This document shows, one piece after another, positions 52,900 to 64,000 of a stretch of 64,000 nt of DNA. Numbering within the stretch: position 1 is the first letter of the stretch; each line of letters opens with the position of its first letter. The translations under genes and the position numbers were made by a program. This DNA is from Schizochytrium sp. TIO01. Lineage: Eukaryota; Sar; Bigyra; Thraustochytrida; Thraustochytriidae. The notes under the pieces are model-generated. The model saw nothing but the letters and a program-made list of their open reading frames with translations. It had not been told where the DNA came from and made no database searches. The stretch covers positions 2,783,837 through 2,847,836 of the forward strand of contig SMSO01000037.1 in assembly GCA_004764695.1 (NCBI GenBank), in the 5' to 3' direction.

Positions 52900-55273
52900 T
52901 TTACCTCAGCGTTGCTAGGCTTGAAAGCTTTTCTCAATAAAATTTTCGTTATCACAAATAGATTTTAGCAATACGTTACTCTCAAATCAAATCAATAAAT
53001 TCGATTGTGGATTTGCTTTTGCTTTTGGGATAACATTCAAAAATTTGCTCAATTTTATAACTCCTATATGGCTTCAAAGAGAAACAATGTGTTTTTATTC
53101 TTAACATGTAATCTGATTTGCCCATGGCATTCTCGAAAGAAGAAAGAAAATAAGACAGCAATCGAGAGCAGTCAAGAGCTGCATACGTTCTTGAATTAAC
53201 TCTTACTGTCTAGTTAGTTATTTTAAGTATGAGGGAATCAATTTAGCTCCGTCCGCCATTGTCCTCAGGATTGAACTGTTAACAGAGGCCCACGATGCGA
53301 CACTCCTTATGCTGCTCTGGCGTAATGGATAGAACTCTCGTTTCGCCTGTTTCAGATCTTCTTTGATGTAGTAATACGACGAGTAGGAGCACAAACAGTC
53401 ATCAAGTTGGAAACTAAACCGGTTTCTCCTTTAGCTTCCCACTCCTTTTTCCAAGTATGAGCTCTCCCAACCTCCCCTACAGATCTCAAAATCAACACCT
53501 TGAATATGAGAGCTACTCGTGTTAAGACAGGAAAACAGAAGATAACCCAACAGCTAAGACATGATGGAGGCCGCCACGACGTCAAACACAGCTGCTGCTA
53601 GCGAGATGACTTCTATTCACCTGTTCCTCTCGCATACTGCGGCATGTCTTCTTGAAATAGTGTTTCCCGAGCTCTGCGTAAGAAAGACAACATCGTCAGC
53701 CTGTTTCACACCAGTACGTCTGTCTCCAAAACCTGGCTAGATCTTCTTCTCCATCGCCATCTTGAGAACGGCCAAGTACCGGAAAGACAATAACAGCATC
53801 TTTTATCCACTTTTTTTCTTTTTTCTCTAGAGCTGCCCATAGAATAAGTATCGTACGGTACAAGAGACAAGCTATGTCTATTTTTGGGTCGTTTGTCAGG
53901 TCCAGTCCGGCCGTGGAGCGGTCTGTTGCTCGTCGATCGCCCATCTATGCAACGAAGGTCCACAGCGACAGAGGGTGACGTATACAGTATTCCGGGCCTG
54001 CTTTTCAGAGCAGCGAGCGAACGAACTGCGTCTCAATCGGTCATTATGGGCCGAGAACTACAATCAGAGGTCCGGTCAGCCCAAAGCGGAAGCCTGAGCA
54101 GTTAGCTTGCTTTGCTTGTGCGGCAAGCACTCGCTCGACGCAAGCCGCTCGCTCGAGAGAAGAAAGCCCTCCCTGTGCCACGGAGAACTCAGAGGCCGGC
54201 GTGCATGTCGAGTAATCCTTCACGCGTGCCGCACTGTGCTTCATGGGCCGTGAGCAGTGGCCTCGCTCGATCTGATTGCCTGCATGCATGCATGCATTCT
54301 GCCGGTCGCCTCCCAAAGCGGATGTGCAAGCTGCTGAATTGTGCAGCCGCAAAACTTCGTTCGCCGCGGTCCACGACCAGACCAAGCAAGCCAAGGAGAC
54401 CGAGCCCGAACGTCGTTCTTCCTTGCTGCTCAGAATTTGCGTACATCTAAAAATGCACACAGACAGACATTCGCACAGATATACATTTACATGTATATGC
54501 ACATGTGTGCGTTTATATACACATCCATGTCCTGACTTCGATGGCTTCGCTTTTCATCTGCACTGTTGTTAGAATTAAATGAAATCCGCACTTTTAGCAG
54601 CCAGCAGCTGCTTCATCGCCTGCAGGCATCTTCAATCTCCAGGAGCGAGCAGCCGATTGAACCATCCATCAACTATGCTGTCATTGCGCCCGAGCCCAAG
54701 ACAACGAGCGCCTTCCATCGCGATCGTCGTTTGATAACTCCAGTCTTCGCGGAGATCCTCCTCGAACTTGCCCTCGCCACGAGGCACGTGCCTCCCAAGC
54801 AAGCTCACAGCTGAGCTGAAACTCGTGAGGCTTCTCACTTGAAAAGGTGTGCACCACTTTGGTCGGGGACCCATTTCGTTTCAGTGAGCTTGGGCAGTCC
54901 CAACTTGAGCTCTTGCGATCTTCAGGCTGCGAGCGCGCACAAGATCACTCTGCGCGCTGCTTGAAACCGGTTGGAAAGGGTTGCCGATTGACAGCCGCCG
55001 CTGGAAAGCAAGAGTGCCTGCGTTGCGTTGACTAAAATTAAAATTAAAATTAATTACAATTAATTAAGAAATAAATTGCTCTTTGCAGAATGCAGTGGTA
55101 TAGGTTCGGAGATTCAACAAACGACATGCTGTAACTCAAGCTCAACAATGCAACAGCTCCGATCGGTGTAATTTGACGCATGGCTTAATGAGACATAATA
55201 CGAAATGTTCAAAAGATTCATGGACAAAAAATTATTGTAATTGATTGAAGGTATATTCTTATAAAAGGTTTGA
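52900..55273. other. Gene-free spacer between transporters C and D
   Basis: The left end carries the upstream region of C, with GAAAAGCTTTCAAGC about 20-35 bases before its start. The middle (about 53850-55030) is GC-richer with several chance open frames below 155 codons on both strands. No domain pattern is visible in any of them. Confidence 0.45.
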
Positions 55274-57518
55274 TTAAGCTTCGTTAGGTCGTACTGCAGC
55301 ACCATCGGAGTTCTTCTCTCCATCAACAGGCTTGGCAGTGTCAGTCTTGTGAACCCAAAACTCACGATCCTGATGGCGGAAGAACACCTCGGCGATGATG
55401 AAGAAAAGATAAGCCAGGAGACCCATCACAGAGTAAACGATGAAGGCAAAGAGTCCAGGAAAATCGCCTGTAACACCTTTCCAACACAAATTCATATCAC
55501 CGTATCCCATAGATGCACAAGTTGCCTCGACACCATTGGTGATGTTCTCATAAATGCCTGTGAATTCATCGAATTCCTCCGCATCGTAGTTAAGAGAATT
55601 ACTGTCGCTGGTTGTCTCTTGGTATAAAGTCTGATTACACTCACTATCATTAATATCCGCCTCGCAAGTGGCCATATTATCGTATTTGGGTTTATCTTGA
55701 ACATAAAGGGTAAAATCAAAACCCGGGCAACCATATTCCTGATTCCAAATTTCTGCAGCCTCTGCTCCAACCTTTGGGGTCATGGCACTCACACTTACAC
55801 ACCACTGTCTCGTTAACTCAAGCTCAGAATAGGCATCCAGACCACCGCCACCTGTGCACGAGCCATCTCGAGTGACTGTGCCATCGTCAACAAAGTATTG
55901 CGGTACGATTGGATTTGGCTCCGGATTGCGATACTCGACGTATTTACCTGGTTTCCCGTAAAACAGTGGGCTAAGATTTCCAAGCGTGCATTTGTTTGCC
56001 TCGTAATAGAATGGGTTAGCAGCATTTGTAATTCTTCCAGAGGAATTTGTGGGATCGTATGTTGGGCAGGTGTTTACACCACAAGGGCAGGTGTTGACTG
56101 GGTTCGATGAGCTGTAATCTAGCGGAACACAGCTGACATCTGGAACATACGGTTCGATGTAAATTGCAAAGGTCGTTCCCATTACGATAATGCCCACGAG
56201 TTTGGAGAATGCCTCAGAGCTACGGATCGCACCAGCCAACGCACCCTTTTCAGTTGCAGGTACCTGACCCATAAGAAGGGACAGCTGAGTAGGTACAACA
56301 GGGGCAGCGAGAAAGGATAGACCAACAGCAGTATACGAAACGTTTACTGTAGGTGCAAACGCAAAGCCAATGCCAACAAAGACTGTTGCAATCATGGTAA
56401 AATGAATGGTCTTTTTGAGGCCAAGCAACTTAACAAAGATTGGCGTCATACATGCAGCACCAAAGGCCGAACCAAGCCAGATCATGACGATGAAGATAAT
56501 GAACAGGTTTACATCACTTTGCGTGTATCGCCGAAGCCACCAACCTGCAGTCACAGCCTCTCCAGCACCCACTGCCATCCACCCAAAAGCAGTGCTAATC
56601 CACAAAATGCCAAGATACTTTGTGCGCGTGACAAGGCGAAGAAAACCAAAGGGATTAGCTCGCTTCCAATCAATGTCTTTGATGCGCTCCTCCTCATGTA
56701 GAGATTCTGGCAGGAAAAAACAACATTAGTATGCAAACTGAACCAGCAAAGCATAGACCAACTGCGTAGGAGATGTTGAAGAGCTTATTGTACGGTTCCA
56801 TTGCACTTTCGCCTTCAGAGGTTCCTTTACCACGCGTTGCTTCACTGATGGCAAGACTAAGCAGAGCTCCAGATAAAAGCCCCAAGAAGTAACCACAGCC
56901 TTGGAGAATGCCCATGTTTGTAGCCAATCGATCAGGGCGCGAAACGTCCGAGACATATGCATAACCGTGTGGAGTGACTGGAGAGCTTGCTCCTAGAATG
57001 ATACCGCCCAGAATGAAAAGCGCCAAGGTTTGAACCTTCCAGCCAATGAGAAAAAGCGCACCAGTCGTTGCATAACCGAGAAGCGCGGTCAAGAGCACAG
57101 GGCGTCTGCCCCAGCGATCACTGAGGACCCCAATAGTAGAACCCATGAGAAAGGTAAAGCTGCGCAGCAAGGAGAGCGTCAGGGTGAGCATACGTTGTGA
57201 CTCGTCAGTTGCTGCAAAACAGTCATCTTGAATTTCTGGGTTGCAGCCCTTCTGTTGGGTATTCACAATTAGATGAATGGAAATGGGCATGGCGATGAAA
57301 AGCATCAACACATATGTTGCTGCAGCAGTAGTTACAGCAAATGTTACCAAAGCGACTTGCAATTGCTGGCGACGAAAATCCTCCACCATTGACTTGGAAA
57401 TCCTGCCATCGTTTTTGAAGGCTGCATTCCTCGAAGTATTGCCTTCCTCCTGAGACGACCGAGTCTCAATATCTTCCATATGCATGCTTGTCGCATGGCT
57501 TCGGTCCCCGTTTAACAT
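55274..57518 (-). CDS. MFS transporter paralog D, interrupted by a one-base frameshift
   Basis: The N-terminal part (start 57516-57518, MLNGD) covers the head, spans 1-6, motif A and the SDVSRPDR box. It then runs off frame at LMLFFP and stops at 56694. The other four copies read LMLFF(L/I)LPES-type sequence here. D has a T6 run on the coding strand (A6 at 56715-56720) where one T fewer would restore frame. Downstream, the rest is intact to 55274: the ANPFGF loop, spans 7-12, the 12 extracellular cysteines, sequons NSS, NQT and NIT, and the VRPNEA tail. An upstream in-frame ATG at 57584 exists, but the head aligns with the other copies only from 57518. The frameshift may be a sequencing or assembly error in the homopolymer, a recent pseudogene, or, least likely, a site of +1 ribosomal shifting. 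Otherwise closest to C. Confidence 0.85.
56715..56720 (-). other. Frameshift site in transporter D
   Basis: Six A on the plus strand (T6 on the coding strand) sit at the end of span 6. One base too many compared with the four intact paralogs explains the switch of frame between the two halves (their frames differ by exactly one base). No second break is seen in the gene. Confidence 0.85.
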
Positions 57519-57654
57519 GGTTTCCGTACACAGACGTTTACCTCTCTTAATCGAGTTATTTTCTTTCCTCTGCAAACACTTCAATTGATTTGCTCAGCAA
57601 GTTTCAATGTCTCTAGTCGCAGGCTCCGCAGAAAGCCAATCAGAAGCCTTTGTT

Positions 57655-57673
57655 CAATCCGGTTTTGCTGTTC
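57655..57673 (-). promoter_or_regulatory. Shared upstream motif of transporter D
   Basis: The coding strand reads CAGCAAAACCGG, about 140-155 bases before the start of D. It matches the first ten bases of the motif upstream of A and B. The right half of the motif is not conserved. Confidence 0.3.
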
Positions 57674-58045
57674 ATCAAACTGCTGGTTTTTGCGATTGCA
57701 CTAACAATCCCTCACTCTACTTCTCTTTCGCTTCGTCTCCTCCTGTCGCTGGGACTGAGTGACCTATGTATTCTAGTCACAACATCTTATCCAAAAAGTC
57801 CCAAAAGATCTATTTGGTAGATAGATAGTAGCAGCGAGATCTACCAATCGCAAATGTTCTCTCTTTCCAGTGCCATTAGTCCCCTTACAGCATTCCTTCA
57901 TGCCACGAACCTTTCTACCCCACTAGCTCTAAATTTCCCAGCAGCAGCTGCAGCAGCAGCTGCAGCGGTAGGAGCAGCTGCAGAGGCGGCTCTCACTACC
58001 CAAGCCCGGTACCTTCTCACGACACCAATCGAAGAAACCAAAAGC

Positions 58046-58079
58046 AAAACAAACAAAACAAAACAAAACAAAACAAAAC
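58046..58079. repeat. (AAAAC)n microsatellite
   Basis: About seven units of AAAAC, with AAAC at the left end. Confidence 0.85.
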
Positions 58080-58321
58080 TACAGCTAATCCTGTGGGACA
58101 CACGTCGTGCGTACACCCTTCGGAGGTGCTCCGGTCCAGAACTCTGTTCCAAATGTGCTGTCGGACTGATGTTTCCAAAGCGCATTCGATATTCGCAGGG
58201 TTCGTGATGTCCGGAATACTAGCATTTCAAGAAACTTGCGTCTCGTTAGCAGGGGTTCCGGATTGACCAAAGCCCGGAGCTGCGACTCTTAAAAGGAACT
58301 GGAGCTGGAGAGGGTTTAGAT

Positions 58322-58367
58322 GAGTGGAGTGGAGTGGAGTGGAGTGGAGTGGAGTCGAGTCGAGTCG
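58322..58367. repeat. (GTGGA)n microsatellite
   Basis: About six GAGTG/GTGGA pentamers followed by three GAGTC units. Confidence 0.85.
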
Positions 58368-59851
58368 CTTTTGGACCAGTATCTGTCTCACGGGATCTTA
58401 CAGCGAAGAAGGATTCCGCGTGTTTGAGGCCCTGCAAGTCAAGATTGCAATAGCACGGGATGCCTCACTGGGACGAACGCGTTTGAGTCGGCAATGGAGA
58501 GAGGTCCCTGAGATGTTTCCTCGAGCGGTGCAACGCACGCAGCGATAGGCCTGAAAGTCGTCGAGCGGGTCATTCTGCGCCGGGTAGGAGCAAGCGCATC
58601 GGGCCCGTGGAAACCTTGCGCAAGATCTCCCTGGTTGGCACAGAACCAGATCCTTCTTCGTACTAGAGCTCACTGGGCTATGCAGAGGCTTCTGAAACCT
58701 TGCAAAGGCTCCAGAAAATGGGTATCTGAAAGAAGTCCCAAGAGAGAGATTCGGCATAGATCTCATGTCCAATGTAAGCCTCTTTTTTCAAGAATCATAG
58801 CAAGGGAAATGTCCTCTTAAGGACCCAAAGACCGCAACAAGGTTCATCTGGCAAATACATTTCAGGTTTGCAAGTGACTTGGGCGACGAGAACATTAGTA
58901 GACGCTCAATGGTGAAGCTCTTGCGGCATCTTCGATCAAGCTTCTCTGGCGCAGATACTTGACTTGAAAGGAACCGTAGTTCGGAAGGAATTGTCAAAAT
59001 TATAGAAGTCATCATTATAAAAGACACCAAGCGATCGCTGATTAGTACGAGGCATGATTTTCGCCTGTCGGCTCCAGGGATAGCTGCCAGGGATACTGCT
59101 CAAGAAAATCGCGACAACGCGTTATAAGACAAAACATTTAACCTGGTGACTGCCAATTTTGCCTATTTTTACTAGAGAAGCAGCAATGCTCTCGTTGAGT
59201 TCCGCTAGATACAAGGTCTGCCCAGAAAGGTTGCGTTGGCTAGAATGGAAAGCAGTCGCGAATGTCTTGCAAAAAGAATAAAAGCTTTTTCTCTCGAAAT
59301 CTTTATATAATACGGGTGTAGATTTCACCCCGCACTGACATTCTGATCTGCATTTGCCTTCGGAACCTGGAGTTATTGTTGCAAAATGCAATCCATGTTA
59401 TGATCGATAAACTGCCAGTCCGCCATTTTCCTTTCGTCCATTTGTATCTAACTTTGTACAAGCTCACTACTCACTCAGAAAGTTTGGTTTCAAGTTGCTT
59501 ACTCAAGTATCTAGCTTTGGTTTTGAAAAAGCTGCTACTAGGAGTCTTATTATTGTTATTATTGTTGTTATTACTATTATTTTACTACTACTGCCGCTAC
59601 CTCCGGATAAGAAACTGTCTGTCGTCTCTGCTATTCCTTCTTTCTGACCAAAACGCAAACGAGCTTTCGACACAGATTGTCAGTGGCACTGGGTGTCAGA
59701 GACAGTTTTTTGTGTGAATTTTTTAATTTTTTTTAATTAAGAATGGGCTAGAAAACGTAATATAAATTGAAAAGAGATAACTTAATTTAAGAATTGTTGA
59801 AATAGGAATCTTTGTTGTTATTGTGTACATCGGGGTACGTATGTAAATTAC

Positions 59852-62173
59852 TTAGACATTGACAGGGCGCACGGTAGCTTCGTTGGCGTTGTCCACAGGT
59901 TCGGGCTCAGACTTATCCTTCTCAGGTTCGGCCTTGTGCAACCAGTACTCGCGATCCTCATCCCGGAAGAATACCTCTGCGATGATGAAGCCAAGGTAGG
60001 AGAGACCACCGAGGCCTGTAAGGTAAAGAAATGGGAACATACCAGGGAACTTTGCAATAACACCCTCCCAGCAAAAGTTCAACTCAGCAGTGCCCAACGA
60101 AGCGCACTCCTCATCAACATCCTCGGTGATGTTTGTGGCAATGCCTGCGAAAGCCTGGAACTGAGCAAGGTCGTAGTTAACAGCACTGGAGTTAGTGAGC
60201 AACTCCTCATACATATCTTGATCACAGTCCGCAGAATTACTGTCTGCTGCACAAATCTGGAAGTTCTGGTACATGGGGACATCTGCCATGAAGAGAGAGA
60301 GATCAAAGCCGGGGCAGCCAAAATCCTCGTTGTATTTGGTGGCAACAGCCGTTCCAACGCGACCCTCGAGCGCCGAGACACTAACGCACCACTCACGTGC
60401 GAGCTCAATCGTAATAGAGTTGCCGAGGCCACCACCACCCTGGCATGTGTCGTCACGGGTGACCAAACCATCATCCACGAAAGACTGCGGGACAATGGGA
60501 CGCGGTTCCGGGCTATTGAAGGGGATGTGAGCGCTGGGTTTGCCGGCAAACATCGGGCTAAGTTGTCCAAGAGTGCATTTGGCAGCTTCATAGTAAAAAG
60601 GGAAGGACGCATCAAAGACGCGGCCAGAGGCATTGGTAGCGTCATAAGTCGGGCAAGTAGAAACACCACAATCACAAGTGTTGTCAGCGTTGGTGGAGCT
60701 GTAGTCGAGCGGGACGCAGCTTACATCTGGGCGGAACGGTTCGATGTAAATAGCGAACATGGAACCAAAGAGAATAATGCCAATGAGCTTGGAAAAGGCT
60801 TCGGAACTACGCAAAGCACCGGCGAGAGCACCCTTCTGAGTGGCGGACACCTGGCCCATAATGAGTGAAAGCTCGGTAGGAACAACAGGAGCAGCGAGGA
60901 AGGAAAGGCCGACGGCTGTGTAGGAGGTGTTGACAGTGGGCGCAAAGGCAAAAGCAAGACCAACAGTCATGGTCATGATCATGCTGAAGTGGATAGCACC
61001 CTTGAGACCCATGAGCTTGACAAAGATTGGTGTCATGAAGGCAGCACCAAAGGCAGAGCTGAGCCAGATCATAACAATGAACATGATGAAGATGTTCACC
61101 TCACTCTGAGTGTAGCGGCGAAGCCACCAACCACCAGTGACACTCTCACCAGCACCGACAGCCATCCAGGCACAGGCAGCACTGAACCAAAGGCAAGAGA
61201 GGTAGCGGCTCTGGCGAATGAGTGCGAGGAAGCCGAACGGGTTAGCCTTTTTCCAATCGATGATCTTGGTTCGCTCATCTACATGAAGAGACTCGGGTAA
61301 GAAAAAGAGCATGGTCACAGCCACAACTCCGGAAAAGCAAAGACCGACAGAGTATGAAATGTTGAAGAGCTTGTTGTACGGGTCAATGGCATGCTCGAAT
61401 TCATCCTCATCAGCACCGCGGGTAGCCTGGCTAATAGCGAGACTGATAAGAGCACCAGTGAGGAGACCCAGAAAGTAGCCGAAGCCCTGAAGAATACCCA
61501 TGTTGGTGGCCAAGCGGTCCGGGCGAGATACATCAGAGACGTAGGCGATACCATGGGGCGTGACTGGCGAGCTTGCACCAAGGCACATGCCGCCAAAGAT
61601 GAAGAGCCCGAGGGTTTGTGTGTTCCAACCGATAAGGAAGAGAGCACCTGCGCAAGCATAGCCTGAAAGAGCAGCAATGAGAAGCGGGCGACGTCCCCAA
61701 CGATCACTGAGTACACCGACGAGGGATCCCATGATAAAAGTCATGGTGCGGAGCAGTGAGAGCGTGAGTGTCAGCTTCTTCTGGGAGACATCGGTAGGAG
61801 CAAAGCAGTCATCTTGAATTTCAGGGTCACAGCCAAGCTCTTCCTGATTCACGATCAAGTGGATTGAGAGAGGCATGGCAATGAAGAGCATCAATACATA
61901 AGATCCGGCTGCGGTGAGCACGGCAAAAGTCACAAGCGCAACTTGGAGCTGCTGGCGACGGAAATCTTGAACTACAGACTTGGATAAGGTGCCGTCATTC
62001 TTGCGAGACGGGTCCCGCTGGCTCTGAGACGCTCCGAGGCTGGCACCGCTGTTTCCATTGCCATCGCTGCTGTGGCTAGGCAGTGACTCAGGTGCCTGTA
62101 CGCTTGGCAGGCGCAGGTCTTCGCCTTTATCCTGCTGCTGCTGCTGCTGCTGTTGGTCTGAGTTACCCAACAT
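59852..62173 (-). CDS. MFS transporter paralog E (773 aa) with Cys-rich extracellular domain and poly-Gln head
   Basis: A complete 12-span copy with the longest cytoplasmic head (about 73 residues), which contains eight consecutive Gln at 7-14 encoded by a (CTG)n tract on the plus strand. Motif A GVLSDRWGRRP (153-163), SDVSRPDR (213-220) and PESL...WKKANPFGF (293-315) are intact. The domain between spans 11 and 12 (about 480-708) holds the 12 cysteines (486, 500, 502, 507, 533, 577, 596, 620, 641, 650, 690, 701). The first-loop pair is at 115 and 123. Sequons are NAS, NSS and NIT; the NET/NQT site of the other copies is absent here (CDQDMYEE), and NSS nearby may replace it. The tail ends VRPVNV. 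The start at 62171-62173 has an AAAATG context. E is most like A through spans 1-5. The substrate is unknown. Confidence 0.92.
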   Translation of the reverse strand: MLGNSDQQQQQQQQDKGEDLRLPSVQAPESLPSHSSDGNGNSGASLGASQSQRDPSRKNDGTLSKSVVQDFRRQQLQVALVTFAVLTAAGSYVLMLFIAMPLSIHLIVNQEELGCDPEIQDDCFAPTDVSQKKLTLTLSLLRTMTFIMGSLVGVLSDRWGRRPLLIAALSGYACAGALFLIGWNTQTLGLFIFGGMCLGASSPVTPHGIAYVSDVSRPDRLATNMGILQGFGYFLGLLTGALISLAISQATRGADEDEFEHAIDPYNKLFNISYSVGLCFSGVVAVTMLFFLPESLHVDERTKIIDWKKANPFGFLALIRQSRYLSCLWFSAACAWMAVGAGESVTGGWWLRRYTQSEVNIFIMFIVMIWLSSAFGAAFMTPIFVKLMGLKGAIHFSMIMTMTVGLAFAFAPTVNTSYTAVGLSFLAAPVVPTELSLIMGQVSATQKGALAGALRSSEAFSKLIGIILFGSMFAIYIEPFRPDVSCVPLDYSSTNADNTCDCGVSTCPTYDATNASGRVFDASFPFYYEAAKCTLGQLSPMFAGKPSAHIPFNSPEPRPIVPQSFVDDGLVTRDDTCQGGGGLGNSITIELAREWCVSVSALEGRVGTAVATKYNEDFGCPGFDLSLFMADVPMYQNFQICAADSNSADCDQDMYEELLTNSSAVNYDLAQFQAFAGIATNITEDVDEECASLGTAELNFCWEGVIAKFPGMFPFLYLTGLGGLSYLGFIIAEVFFRDEDREYWLHKAEPEKDKSEPEPVDNANEATVRPVNV
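62126..62156. repeat. (CTG)n tract inside the transporter E head
   Basis: A run of CTG on the plus strand encodes the poly-Gln stretch close to the N-terminus of E. It is the one simple repeat of this window that lies inside a supported gene. Confidence 0.85.
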
Positions 62174-62332
62174 TTTCCAGCACGCGAGCTTAAGCTTTTC
62201 AAATGAGCAAAGCGGAGCAAGTAAGCAGACAAATAAAAATGAATCAAATCGTCAAGCTAGCGAGCTAGCGAGAGCGAGCACGATCTGTCTTCGCTTGCTC
62301 GCGTTACAATATTCAACCTCCACCGAGGTTTT

Positions 62333-62353
62333 CTCGTTTTGGGTTTGCTGGTC
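62333..62353 (-). promoter_or_regulatory. Shared upstream motif of transporter E
   Basis: The coding strand reads CAGCAAACCCAAAACGA, about 160-180 bases before the start of E. It differs from the B version by only a few bases. Confidence 0.35.
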
Positions 62354-63253
62354 GAGCCCGAGGCCTTTTTCCATCGCACTCTTATTTCTATCGCGCTCTC
62401 CACCCTCCTCGCTTCTGTCTTCTCTGCGGCCGATCCCTACTCTAAAGGTCTAGCTCCACCTAGCAGTCCAATGGACCAGCAGCCTTCTCGCTAAGAGGCG
62501 CTAGCACTCCCTACAGAAGGGAAGCACTAGCACTGTGTTAGCGACGCCTATCCATCCACGCGCCAAGTTCCAGGTAGGCGGATGAATGCACTTAGGCTAG
62601 TAAAAAGTTCTTTTAGTCACAGAAGAGCCACGAGTTTGAGAGAGCAAAATAAATTCGCTTCAGGAAGGAACGGAGGTCCGAAAGATCGAACAAACATACC
62701 TGCAAACTACCCAAACAAACGAGCAATCAAGCAAAACCAAAAAAAGACCCTTCGCAGACACCACCACACACTGCCAAGCAGAGGGCGGAGGGGGACACGG
62801 ATCCTAAATATGTTTCGCGCAAGCTCTCTCCTGAGCGATTTAATCATGCGTTGCCTGCTTTTAATAAATTAAAGCACAAGTTTTATCTTTGAAAAGTTTA
62901 TTTATTTTTATAATTTTTAAATATATTTTAAAAATAATAAATTATTTTTTAACATATTGCTTTTAACATTAAATTAAAATATAATAAGAATTCTAATTAC
63001 CAACATACCCAGATATATATATATCTATATATATATAATACCTTCTACCCACTTCATTTCGGGTCGCCGTTATTTTTCTCTTCCTTCTCTTTCGCGCTAC
63101 GTGTGGTCTTCCGCACTCAGGCCGCTGCGCTCCACTCCCCTGCATTCCACTCCACTGCATTCCGTGGCGTTCTGGCGCCTCTTCTGTCTCCAGCCAGTCT
63201 CTCGACGGTCCACAAGTTAGTCAAGGGTTCTTCTTCTCCTTCGCCGCCTTGGA

Positions 63254-63279
63254 GGGAGTGAGTGAGTGAGTGAGTGAGT
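63254..63279. repeat. (GAGT)n microsatellite
   Basis: About six units of GAGT. Confidence 0.85.
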
Positions 63280-63497
63280 TCCTCCGGTTTCAAGTTCTGT
63301 CTCCTCCTCCTCCAGAGCAAACGAACAAGCGTCTTTCGAGCCCTAGTCACCCAAGGACGACCCATCCGCACACACTCCAAAGAAAGACCAAACTAAGACA
63401 GCTCCGTTCGCAAGAGCGCGGATCGTGCCGCTCTAACGACGCCAAACATAACCAGGTACACAAATGCGTGGATACATGGATTGATGCATGCATGGAA

Positions 63498-63523
63498 TTC
63501 TTCTTCTTCTTCTTCTTCTTCTT

Positions 63524-63553
<30 letters not shown>
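63498..63553. repeat. (TTC)n microsatellite
   Basis: About eighteen perfect TTC units. They read poly-Phe on one strand and poly-Lys on the other, without gene context. Confidence 0.9.
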
Positions 63554-63554
<1 letters not shown>

Positions 63555-64000
63555 GAAGCTTGAGCTGAGCGAGTTCCTCTCCTCACCGCCGTCGATTGGC
63601 CACACTGAATAGGCGGCGCCAACAGCTTTTCTGCTCTGTGGGGCTGTCCTTCTGTGGCAGAGGCGGCGGCTTTGGGATCGAATGGAGCTTCGCGCTTCAA
63701 CTTCACGAGGGAGAAGATGGGGAGAACTGGAGAAGAAGACCAAAAGGGCCGCGCTCCAGGATCGAGTGTGTGGAAGGTGCTAGCAGTTCTAACGAGAGGA
63801 ATGGCAGGCACAATAGACGGAAAGAAACGAAGAAAGAAAACGTATTCTGTTTTGTTTTGGGATAGGAAATGGTGGACCTCACCCCTTTTATTGACTCCTT
63901 TTTGGAGGTGAATATCGGCGGCCACGCGCAAGCTAGTGCTAACGATGAGGCTATCTATACACTAGCCCTGGGCGATGCTGTTTTTTATTTTCATTTTTCC

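Larger units (their letters stand above)
57519..59851. other. Gene-free spacer between transporters D and E
   Basis: This holds the upstream region of D on the left and presumably the 3' region of E on the right. Repeats include a GCAGCTGCAGCA-type stretch near 57940-57975, (AAAAC)n at 58046-58079, a (GTGGA)n run at 58322-58367 and ATT-rich sequence near 59548-59590. No gene is supported. Confidence 0.45.
62174..64000. other. Gene-free region upstream of transporter E
   Basis: The left ~200 bases hold the upstream motif of E. Further right are an AT-rich block with (AT)n near 63013-63037, a (GAGT)n tract at 63254-63279 and a (TTC)n tract at 63498-63553. Open frames across these (for example Lys-rich or Phe-rich runs) are repeat artefacts. 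The window ends without another gene. Confidence 0.45.

Noticed and set aside
53255-53345. A-box-like string GGCGTAATGGATAG and a B-box-like string on the other strand
   Set aside because: The two lie on opposite strands and no cloverleaf closes on either, so this is not a tRNA gene.
56605-57584. An intron considered as the explanation for the break in transporter D
   Set aside because: No paralog has an intron here, the two halves join without missing residues once one base is removed, and no GT-AG pair is needed.
63347-63931. Minus-strand open frame of 194 codons with a poly-Lys run
   Set aside because: The frame is bridged by the (TTC)n microsatellite. There is no sign of a real protein on either side.

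Overview
The window looks like nuclear DNA of a flagellated single-celled eukaryote. The genes are long, intronless as far as I can see, and separated by kilobases of AT-rich or microsatellite-rich DNA. They run on both strands without operons. A dynein regulatory complex subunit (DRC2/CCDC65) implies a motile 9+2 flagellum. The tetraspanin, the RCC1/SPRY protein, an intron-containing tRNA-Thr with a Pol III terminator, and AAAATG-type start contexts all fit a eukaryote. A stramenopile, possibly a thraustochytrid-like protist, is my best guess from gene style. It is an inference and not proven here.

Left part, 1-30 kb. Positions 1-9.3 kb hold no gene I can support, only a promoter-like cluster near 2.8 kb and a weak tRNA-like relic near 3.85 kb. 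From 9.3 to 24.8 kb lie six good genes: an unknown coiled-coil protein (-), a YccV/HspQ-like domain protein (+), DRC2 (-), a second coiled-coil protein with a possible PDZ-like head (-), an RCC1-SPRY protein ending in a Cys/His-rich UBR-like motif (+), and a tetraspanin (-). A tRNA-Thr(UGU) with a 34-nt intron sits at 26.5 kb.

Right part, 27.5-62.2 kb. Five paralogous major facilitator superfamily (MFS) transporters, called A to E here, all lie on the minus strand at 27.6, 41.6, 50.6, 55.3 and 59.9 kb. Each has 12 predicted membrane spans, an N-terminal half resembling the TetA/MFSD14 (HIAT1) group, and an unusual extracellular domain of about 225 residues between spans 11 and 12. That domain has 12 cysteines conserved in all five copies and conserved N-glycosylation sites. 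All five also share a -VRPxx(x) C-terminal tail. Copy D carries one extra base in a T6 run. Four of the five copies share a short upstream motif. A and E look like closest relatives, as do C and D. I regard this expanded family as the most interesting content of the window.

The spacers between the transporter genes, above all 30-41.5 kb, are packed with di-, tri-, tetra- and hexanucleotide repeats, including an uninterrupted (AATC)n tract of about 359 bp. Many long open frames there are artefacts of these repeats and are not annotated as genes.
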